Positions 5,928 through 10,711 of a stretch of 10,711 nt of DNA are shown here, piece after piece. The DNA comes from JAAYJR01 sp964495655 (GTDB taxonomy: Bacteria > Bacteroidota > Bacteroidia > Bacteroidales > Prolixibacteraceae). The stretch's first letter is position 1. Each line of letters begins with the position of its first letter. The position numbers and the translations under genes were made by a program. The stretch covers positions 1-10,711 of the forward strand of contig CAZBWK010000118.1 of the NCBI GenBank assembly GCA_964495655.1. The letters are read 5' to 3'. Below the pieces are notes generated by a model. The model was given only the letters and a program-made list of their open reading frames with translations. It had not been told where the DNA came from and did no database searches.

Positions 5928-6056
5928 AATTTCGCCTCCTATTTTTTACACTTAAGAGAGGCGAATGGCGGGGCCTCCCTAAAGCAGGTTCTTAATTATT
6001 CTCTGTCTATGACACGGGCCTTCGTCCATGGGTTGTTACTTTTTAAAATTGCTGTG

Positions 6057-6087
6057 CAAATGTATTGTTTTTTTCTTTTAAATCAAA
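6057..6087 (-). promoter_or_regulatory. Promoter of the mgtE transcription unit
   Basis: On the minus strand, TTTG (6087-6084), exactly 19 nt, and TACATTTG (6064-6057) match the Bacteroidota housekeeping promoter TTTG-N19-TAnnTTTG at every fixed base. The spacer is AT-rich with an A-run. The start site would fall near 6050, which places about 300 nt of leader ahead of mgtE. It lies 172 nt beyond the end of the ABC-2 permease operon, so mgtE has its own promoter. The stretch 6088-6259 between them shows neither a credible gene nor a strong terminator. Confidence 0.75.
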
Positions 6088-6259
6088 CCGGAACAGGTGA
6101 CGGAGAAATGATTAATTACACCATGATTGATAAAGCGCTGATTGTGTGGTATTTATCTTGCATTAACAATTTTTTGACTTCTACAATCCTTCCCGAATCC
6201 CGCTAAAGAAATTTATTAAATGATATTTCCTTACAGTCCGGATTTTTGTTTAAAATTTT

Positions 6260-7378
6260 CTATGCGGTTTTCCGGTATTTCCAGATGGCCAGGCCTAAAA
6301 AGGCAATGCCTAAAACTAACAGGGATAGAAATTCTTCCAGCAGATCATAAAATCCGGAACCTTTCAGGATGATCATACGGAGGATTTTCATAAAATAGAA
6401 GATCGGGTTAATGCGGTCGGCAATTTGCGCCCATTGTGGCATGCTTTCAACAGGGGTGAAGATTCCACCCATCAGGATAAAGGTCATCATGAAGAAGAAA
6501 CTTACAAACATCAACTGCTGTTGGGTGTCGGTTATTGTAGAGATGAACAGTCCGAGTCCGAGGACACCAATGAGGTAAATACCTGCCATTCCGAATAAAA
6601 GCCACAGGCTTCCCACTATTGGCAGATCAAAAACCAGCCATGCGATAAATAATCCGAAGGCCAGGTCGAAAAGTGCAATTATCCAAAAAGGAACCAGTTT
6701 GCCGACAATAAACTGATATTTTTTCACCGGTGTAACATTGAGTTGTTCGATAGTGCCCATCTCTTTTTCACGCACCAGGTTCATACCCGACATGAACATT
6801 CCAATGATGGTTACCAGAATTGCCAAAATACCCGGCGCCATATACCATTTGTAATCAAGTTCACTGTTATACCAGTAGGATTCTGCGATTTTGACCTCTG
6901 ACGGGGGTGTGAATTCAGGAATTCCTTTCCATTCTTCTATCAGGATTTTGTTGAACGAGGAGATTATCCGGGATGAGTATGCATAAATTAATTGTGCAGA
7001 ATTGCCGTCAATTGCATTTATTAACAGTTGTAACTGCCCTTTATCATTGCGTACGAGATCACTTTCAAAACTGGCCGGAATAACCAAGACCACATCTGCA
7101 GTGCCGTTCAGTAATAGTTCATCCCCTTGTTTTTCATCCTGAACTCCATGAGCTACATTATAAAAAGGAATACCGTCAAATTTGGCTGTTAATTCGCGCG
7201 ATGCAGATGACAGGTCTTTGTCAACCACCACCATGTCGATCTGTTTCATTTCAAATGTGGCCGCAAAAACCAGGACAAGCATCTGTAAGAGCGGCACTCC
7301 GAAGATCATGGGCAGCATGGTCCGGTTCCGGAATATCTGCCGGAACTCTTTTTGTATTATGTATAGAACTGTTTGCAT
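6260..7378 (-). CDS. ABC-2 type exporter permease (YbhS/YbhR-like), second of two
   Basis: A 372-residue inner-membrane protein of the ABC2_membrane_3 type. The layout is an N-terminal amphipathic QKEFRQIFRNRTML, TM1 at about 20-40, a large extracytoplasmic domain (about 45-180, with VLVIPASFESDLV), TM2 near 181-200, the cytosolic coupling segment NLVREKEMGTIEQLNVTPV (200-218) that contacts an ATPase, and TM3-TM6 between about 229 and 368 with the family motif FILMGGIFTPVESMPQWAQ. It ends in a basic WKYRKTA. It begins 8 nt after the stop of the first permease and is the last gene of the operon. With its paralogue it should form the heterodimeric channel of an exporter for small hydrophobic compounds; drugs or other toxic organics are typical for YbhFSR/YhiH-like systems, and the real substrate is unknown. 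Confidence 0.9.
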   Translation of the reverse strand: MQTVLYIIQKEFRQIFRNRTMLPMIFGVPLLQMLVLVFAATFEMKQIDMVVVDKDLSSASRELTAKFDGIPFYNVAHGVQDEKQGDELLLNGTADVVLVIPASFESDLVRNDKGQLQLLINAIDGNSAQLIYAYSSRIISSFNKILIEEWKGIPEFTPPSEVKIAESYWYNSELDYKWYMAPGILAILVTIIGMFMSGMNLVREKEMGTIEQLNVTPVKKYQFIVGKLVPFWIIALFDLAFGLFIAWLVFDLPIVGSLWLLFGMAGIYLIGVLGLGLFISTITDTQQQLMFVSFFFMMTFILMGGIFTPVESMPQWAQIADRINPIFYFMKILRMIILKGSGFYDLLEEFLSLLVLGIAFLGLAIWKYRKTA

Positions 7379-7386
7379 AAAAATAA

Positions 7387-8493
7387 CTATTCCAGTCTTA
7401 CTTTAAATTTTTTAACACTCAACACAATAAAAAAAAGTGTCATTCCAATCAGTATTAATGTCTCTTTCCAGACAAAGAGCAAACCGGTTCCTTTCAGCAT
7501 TATGGAACGTATGATAGTGATGAACCAGCGGGCCGGCATAATATGGCTGAGCCACTGTAATATTTCAGGCATATTTTCAATGGGGAAAATAAAACCCGAT
7601 AAAATAATTGTGGGCAACATAAGTCCGATCATCGAAATGAACATAGCCACCATCTGACTTTTTGCTGCTGTGGAAATCAGGATTCCCAGGCATAACGCCA
7701 TTAAAATGAACAGAATGGTTTCCAGCATAAGCAGAATGAAACTTCCGGTTACCGGAACGTCAAAAACAAACCTGCCGATGAGTACAATTACAAATGCATT
7801 TATTATGGAAAGGATCAGGTATGGCAACACTTTTCCGATGATGATCTGTGATGGCCTCAGTGGTGAAACCAGCAATATTTCCATTGTACCGAACTCTTTT
7901 TCCCGTGTGATTGAAATTGAGGTCATCATAGCAGAGATGAGCATTAAAATAAGGGCCATGGTACCCGGAACGAACATGTAGGCGCTCTTCATCTCTTCGT
8001 TAAAGTACATCCGGACTTCAGGCGCTATCTCTATTGGCATCTGAAGGTCGGGGTGTAATTTGCGAATATAGTCGTTGATAATTCCCGTTGTGTATGATGT
8101 GACGAGCCTTGCCATATTCGGATCGGATGCATCAGCGATTAGCTGCACTTCGGCTCTGCCTTCACGTATGAGTTTCTCGCCGAAATTGCTTTCAAAAACA
8201 ATCACTTCCTTCACTGTGCCTTTTTTGAATATATTCTCAATTTTTGATGTGCTGTTGAGGTTTTCATTGAGGATAAAATAGCCCGACGACAGCAGTTTAT
8301 TGGTAATTTGCTGAGTAGTTACATCCTTAGACTGGTCGTAAATTGCAATATGTACATTCCTGATCTCACTTTTTATTACCGTGCCGAAAATGAGTAACTG
8401 GGTAACAGGTATGCCAAACAAGATCAGCATCGTGCGCGTATCGCGAAAAATGTGATAAAATTCTTTGATTATGAATGATTTCAGTTGTTGCAT
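7387..8493 (-). CDS. ABC-2 type exporter permease (YbhS/YbhR-like), first of two
   Basis: A 368-residue paralogue of the next gene with the same architecture. It has IIKEFYHIFRDTRTML at the N-terminus, TM1 at about 22-42, an extracytoplasmic domain of about 130 residues (with VIVFESNFGEKLIREG), TM2 at 173-192, the coupling segment ITREKEFGTMEILLVSPL (195-212), then four further helices with IILSGFIFPIENMPEILQW (296-314) and a basic tail VKKFKVRLE. The REKE-GT-E motif is conserved in both permeases and marks the ATPase contact. The gene starts 6 nt after the stop of the second ATPase, so translation is probably coupled. The sequences of the two permeases are clearly different, which implies an obligate heterodimer rather than a recent duplication. 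Confidence 0.9.
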   Translation of the reverse strand: MQQLKSFIIKEFYHIFRDTRTMLILFGIPVTQLLIFGTVIKSEIRNVHIAIYDQSKDVTTQQITNKLLSSGYFILNENLNSTSKIENIFKKGTVKEVIVFESNFGEKLIREGRAEVQLIADASDPNMARLVTSYTTGIINDYIRKLHPDLQMPIEIAPEVRMYFNEEMKSAYMFVPGTMALILMLISAMMTSISITREKEFGTMEILLVSPLRPSQIIIGKVLPYLILSIINAFVIVLIGRFVFDVPVTGSFILLMLETILFILMALCLGILISTAAKSQMVAMFISMIGLMLPTIILSGFIFPIENMPEILQWLSHIMPARWFITIIRSIMLKGTGLLFVWKETLILIGMTLFFIVLSVKKFKVRLE

Positions 8494-8499
8494 TTTTTT

Positions 8500-9219
8500 C
8501 TATCTTGCTATTCTGATAAATACTTCATCCATATTATTGGCACTGTATTTTTCTTTCAGTTTTGCCGGTGTATCGAGGGCTTCGATTTTGCCGGCATGCA
8601 TAATGGAAACCCGGTCACAGTATTCGGCTTCATCCATATAGTGGGTTGTCACAAACACCGTGATCCCGCTATTTACCGCTTCATATATCAGGTCCCAGAA
8701 CCTTCGGCGGGTTATGGGATCAACACCTCCTGTCGGCTCGTCGAGAAACACTATTTTCGGCTCGTGAAAGACAGCTACCGAAAAAGCCAGTTTTTGTTTC
8801 CAGCCAAGCGGAAGGCCGGCAATAAGCTTGTCCCGGGCGTTGCTCATTTCCAGTTTTGTAAGTAGTTCAGCTTCCTTTTCTTTCCTTTTATTTGGTGGAA
8901 TCCCGTAAATCCCTGCATATAGCTGTATGTTTTCGGATACAGTCAGATCTTCGTAAAGTGAAAATTTCTGACTCATATAGCCGATATTCTTTTTAATCTT
9001 TTCCGTTTCACGGTATATATCAAAACCGGCCACTTTTACTTTGCCTGAGGTAGGAGAGGAGAGACCACACAAAATGCGAAGGGCCGTTGTCTTCCCGGCG
9101 CCGTTTGCTCCCAGGAACCCGAAAATTTCTCCCCGGTAAACATCGAATGTCAGATTGTCGTTAGCCGTGAAGGACCCGAATTTTTTAACAAGGTTATGTA
9201 CGGTGATAATTTTTTCCAT
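8500..9219 (-). CDS. ABC exporter ATPase with degenerate signature motif (second half of a YbhF-like pair)
   Basis: A 239-residue nucleotide-binding subunit. Walker A GANGAGKTT (37-45), Q-loop glutamine in YMSQKFSLYEDLTV (Q84), Walker B KIVFLDEPTGGVD (155-167) with catalytic E161, and H-loop TTHYMDEAE (H193) are intact. The ABC signature, normally LSGGQ, reads LPLGWKQKLA (136-145). This variant is also usual in the C-terminal half of fused tandem ATPases of the YbhF/RbbA type, so this gene corresponds to that half. It drives the two downstream permeases at the inner face of the membrane, probably with the other ATPase in an asymmetric dimer. It lies 6 nt before the first permease and 184 nt after the first ATPase gene; the gap holds a 20-bp tandem repeat. 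Confidence 0.93.
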   Translation of the reverse strand: MEKIITVHNLVKKFGSFTANDNLTFDVYRGEIFGFLGANGAGKTTALRILCGLSSPTSGKVKVAGFDIYRETEKIKKNIGYMSQKFSLYEDLTVSENIQLYAGIYGIPPNKRKEKEAELLTKLEMSNARDKLIAGLPLGWKQKLAFSVAVFHEPKIVFLDEPTGGVDPITRRRFWDLIYEAVNSGITVFVTTHYMDEAEYCDRVSIMHAGKIEALDTPAKLKEKYSANNMDEVFIRIAR

Positions 9220-9300
9220 TTATTTTTTCTGTAATTACTTTTTTGCTCTTATAAACTGCTATGGAGCTATAAGATTTAACTTGCTAAATTTATCTGCTCC

Positions 9301-9400
9301 CTGTGACTGAAAACTGCGAACTGCTACTGTCCACTGCGAACTGTGACTGCAAACTGCGAACTGCTACTGCCCACTGCGAACTGTGACTGCAAACTGCGAC
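9301..9400. repeat. Five 20-bp tandem repeats alternating A-B-A-B-A
   Basis: The stretch divides exactly into five 20-bp units at 9301, 9321, 9341, 9361 and 9381. Units 1, 3 and 5 read CTGTGACTG(A/C)AAACTGCGA(A/C); units 2 and 4 read CTGCTACTG(T/C)CCACTGCGAA. The true period is therefore 40 bp, with ACTG recurring inside each unit. It starts just 3 nt beyond the stop codon of the first ATPase gene and fills most of the gap to the next. Such ACTG/CAGT arrays are widespread in Bacteroidota intergenic DNA; their function is unknown. It separates two genes whose products must act together. Confidence 0.9.
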
Positions 9401-9403
9401 TTC

Positions 9404-10306
9404 TCACTCCCTCTGCATACTCATAAAAACATCCTCAATTCCCGGTTCAATATCTTCTGCCCGGATTTTTTTGTGATTTAGTTTTTCGAGGTACATCTCC
9501 AGCTCACGGGTTTTCACCTTATCCCCAATTCCGGTAAAATGAACAAATTGTCCAAATGCAAATGCCGACTCAGCTTTTTCGTAAGTTCGCAAATCGTTGA
9601 TCAGCCTGTAAGTTTCATCTGAACGCACCCGGATGATCTTCCTTGAAAATTTTCCGGTAATACCCTTTGGAGAGTCCACATCCAGAATATGTCCGCTTTG
9701 CATAAGTGCAACGCGGTCACAGAGGTTAGCCTCATCCATATATGGTGTGGAAACCAGTATCGTTATCCCTCTTTTTTGCAGCTTTTTAAGCATTTCCCAG
9801 AATTCTTTGCGGGAAACAGCATCCACACCTGTCGTTGGTTCGTCGAGTACCAGTATTATCGGACTGTGAATCAGGGCACAAGAGAGTGCCAGCTTCTGTT
9901 TCATACCGCCCGACAGTTTACCTGCCCGTCGTTTTTTGAACGGTTCAATCTGATAATAAATATCCCTTATGAGGTCGTAGTTTTCTTCTACCGTTGTACC
10001 AAAGACTGTGGCGAAAAAATTCAAGTTCTCCTCTACGCTCAGATCCTGATACAAAGAGAAGCGGCCGGGCATATACCCGACTATCCGACGAATTTTTTTA
10101 AAGCCGGAAACCACATTGAAACCGTCCACTGATGCCTCACCTGAGTCCGGCAGGATGAGCGTCATCAGGATCCGCATGAGCGTGGTTTTTCCTGCACCGT
10201 CAGGACCAATTAGCCCGAACAGCTCCCCTTCGTTAACTGACAGTGAAATGTCTTTCAGCGCAGGAGTTTTGTCATATTTCTTGGATATGTTGTTAATTTT
10301 TATCAT
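9404..10306 (-). CDS. ABC exporter ATPase with altered Q- and H-loops (first half of a YbhF-like pair)
   Basis: A 300-residue ATPase. Walker A GPDGAGKTT (34-42, with the GPDG form typical of YbhF), the canonical signature LSGGMKQKLAL (131-141) and Walker B ILVLDEPTTGVD (151-162, E156) are good. The Q-loop position reads YMPGRFSLY, with G81 instead of glutamine, and the H-loop reads STPYMDEA, with P188 instead of histidine. Loss of the H-loop histidine is also known in the N-terminal half of fused YbhF/RbbA ATPases, so this is that half as a separate gene. The C-terminal extension (about 220-300, IIRVRSDETYRLINDL onward, ending EDVFMSMQRE) is a small regulatory or dimerisation domain. It is expected to be the non-hydrolysing partner that contributes its good signature to the other subunit. 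It ends just before the 20-bp repeat array and starts 38 nt after the four-helix gene. Confidence 0.92.
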   Translation of the reverse strand: MIKINNISKKYDKTPALKDISLSVNEGELFGLIGPDGAGKTTLMRILMTLILPDSGEASVDGFNVVSGFKKIRRIVGYMPGRFSLYQDLSVEENLNFFATVFGTTVEENYDLIRDIYYQIEPFKKRRAGKLSGGMKQKLALSCALIHSPIILVLDEPTTGVDAVSRKEFWEMLKKLQKRGITILVSTPYMDEANLCDRVALMQSGHILDVDSPKGITGKFSRKIIRVRSDETYRLINDLRTYEKAESAFAFGQFVHFTGIGDKVKTRELEMYLEKLNHKKIRAEDIEPGIEDVFMSMQRE

Positions 10307-10316
10307 CTTTTTTAGT

Positions 10317-10342
10317 AATCAGTCTCAGTGATCAGTCTCAGT
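10317..10342. repeat. Two 13-bp direct repeats after the four-helix gene
   Basis: AATCAGTCTCAGT and GATCAGTCTCAGT stand back to back, followed by TTTCAG, in the 38-nt gap between the four-helix gene and the first ATPase. Read on the minus strand they are ACTGAGACTGAT(C/T), the same ACTG flavour as the 9301-9400 array but in the opposite orientation. CAGTTTTCAG (10339-10348) is the exact reverse complement of CTGAAAACTG at 9307-9316. Confidence 0.7.
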
Positions 10343-10344
10343 TT

Positions 10345-10711
10345 TCAGAATTCTCTCCGGCAGCCGAATTTATATGGATTATTCATCATGTAATTCAATA
10401 GTTTTCCGACTTCTAAGCATTCGGTGTATAAGGAATTATGTGATTCAGTATTCATGTATCCACAGTTTAATGCAAAATCCAGCCATACTGCTGTTTCACT
10501 GTTTTCACCGTCTGAATCAGTCAATTTGTTAATAAAATGGTTTGGATATTTGCGCTTTCGGTATGCTTCAGCAATATTTGCACAAGTTGATCTTGAAGAC
10601 CTCCTGATTTGGTCAGTTAATGAATATTTTTCTTCCTTTGGAAATTGTTTTGTCATTTTGAAAATTTTTGTTGCCAGATTAAATGCTTTTTGGAATACTT
10701 TTAATTCTTTA
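10345..10711 (-). CDS. Four-helix-bundle protein (S23 / 23S rRNA intervening-sequence type), N-terminus beyond the right edge
   Basis: The frame is open to the right edge. An internal ATG at 10656 is unlikely to be the true start, because the 18 codons before it read KELKVFQKAFNLATKIFK, which matches the family N-terminus (dL-vwqkA--La--vy--T). It continues with FPKEEKYSLTDQIRRSSRSTCANIAEAYRKRKY and FINKLTDSDGENSETAVWLDFAL, the second and third helices. These small basic proteins form homopentameric bundles; some are encoded inside 23S rRNA, relatives (Avd) assist diversity-generating retroelements, and many stand alone with no known role. Its position at the head of an ABC exporter operon, 38 nt from the ATPase gene and next to ACTG repeats, suggests it was inserted into that operon, perhaps between it and a membrane-fusion protein gene. 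No 23S rRNA sequence is seen here. Confidence 0.85.
   Translation of the reverse strand, partial: KELKVFQKAFNLATKIFKMTKQFPKEEKYSLTDQIRRSSRSTCANIAEAYRKRKYPNHFINKLTDSDGENSETAVWLDFALNCGYMNTESHNSLYTECLEVGKLLNYMMNNPYKFGCRREF

Larger units (their letters stand above)
5747..6050 (-). promoter_or_regulatory. Long structured 5' leader of mgtE, candidate Mg-responsive element
   Basis: From the start site predicted near 6050 the transcript runs about 300 nt before the mgtE ATG. Hairpin A pairs CTTTAGGGAGGC (5984-5973) with GCCTCTCTTAAG (5962-5951) around a 10-nt loop: 12 positions with one mismatch and one wobble. Hairpin B pairs TTCGCCTC (5965-5958) with GAGGCGAA (5938-5931), a perfect 8 bp. A and B both use 5958-5962, so they exclude each other. 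B buries most of the AGGAGG (5940-5935) that precedes a small reading frame; A leaves it free. A third hairpin lies at 5796-5823. I compared it by memory with the M-box (ykoK) riboswitch and its conserved segments are not present. It may be a new Mg-sensing leader, a peptide attenuator, or a separate small RNA ending before mgtE. Confidence 0.5.

Noticed and set aside
5951..5984. Strong hairpin considered as an intrinsic terminator or an M-box
   Set aside because: No T-run follows on either strand, and the conserved M-box segments are absent. It is kept only as part of the leader structure.
5907..6206. A 99-codon open frame on the plus strand in the mgtE upstream region
   Set aside because: It runs antisense across the mgtE promoter and leader hairpins, and shows no recognisable domain or plus-strand promoter. 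The reading frame is likely a shadow of the structured leader.
9248..9273. Inverted repeat CTTATA/TATAAG upstream of the second ATPase gene
   Set aside because: Only 6 AT-rich base pairs with a 14-nt loop and no poly-T on the minus strand; a terminator inside this operon is not supported.
9301..9400. Possible CRISPR array
   Set aside because: The units are 20 bp, contiguous, and alternate between two types. There are no unique spacers and no cas genes.

Overview
The window looks like a Bacteroidota chromosome, probably a marine or anaerobic member of the Bacteroidia. The reasons are AT-rich coding sequence, promoter boxes of the Bacteroidota type (TAnnTTTG, in one case with TTTG exactly 19 nt upstream), scarce Shine-Dalgarno sequences, a SusCD-era 6-bladed-propeller lipoprotein, and DUF6922/AbiEii and PIN toxin-antitoxin cassettes of types common in that phylum. 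No species can be named from the sequence alone.

Left third (1-3014), accessory region: an AbiEii-family nucleotidyltransferase runs off the left edge on the minus strand, preceded by a small DUF6922-like partner. Head-to-head with it on the plus strand is a second DUF6922-like gene whose own AbiEii partner is broken off inside the catalytic motif. Next come a small antitoxin and a PIN-domain toxin that overlap. They are followed by a 195-nt structured intergenic element with attC-like inverted ends, then a 6-bladed-propeller lipoprotein gene that is interrupted by an in-frame TGA and lacks its C-terminal half. Mixed strands, decayed genes and a recombination-site-like structure suggest a cassette graveyard.

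Middle (3029-6260), all on the minus strand: an AAA_14/DUF4143 ATPase with three palindromic boxes spaced about 40 bp around its promoter, and an intact mgtE magnesium channel gene. mgtE has a leader of about 300 nt that starts at a textbook Bacteroidota promoter (6057-6087). The leader can fold into two mutually exclusive hairpins, carries a 27-codon proline-containing reading frame behind a perfect AGGAGG, and has a further hairpin before the mgtE start. This is the most interesting non-coding signal of the window.

Right (6260-10711), one minus-strand operon: a truncated-by-edge four-helix-bundle (S23/IVP) gene, two ABC ATPases and two ABC-2 permeases. The set corresponds to the YbhF-YbhS-YbhR or RbbA-type exporters, with the usual fused tandem ATPase split into two genes. 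The two ATPases have complementary defects, so their heterodimer is expected to have one consensus and one degenerate nucleotide site. A membrane-fusion protein would be expected upstream, outside the window. ACTG-rich repeat arrays follow the stop codons of the four-helix gene and of the first ATPase gene.
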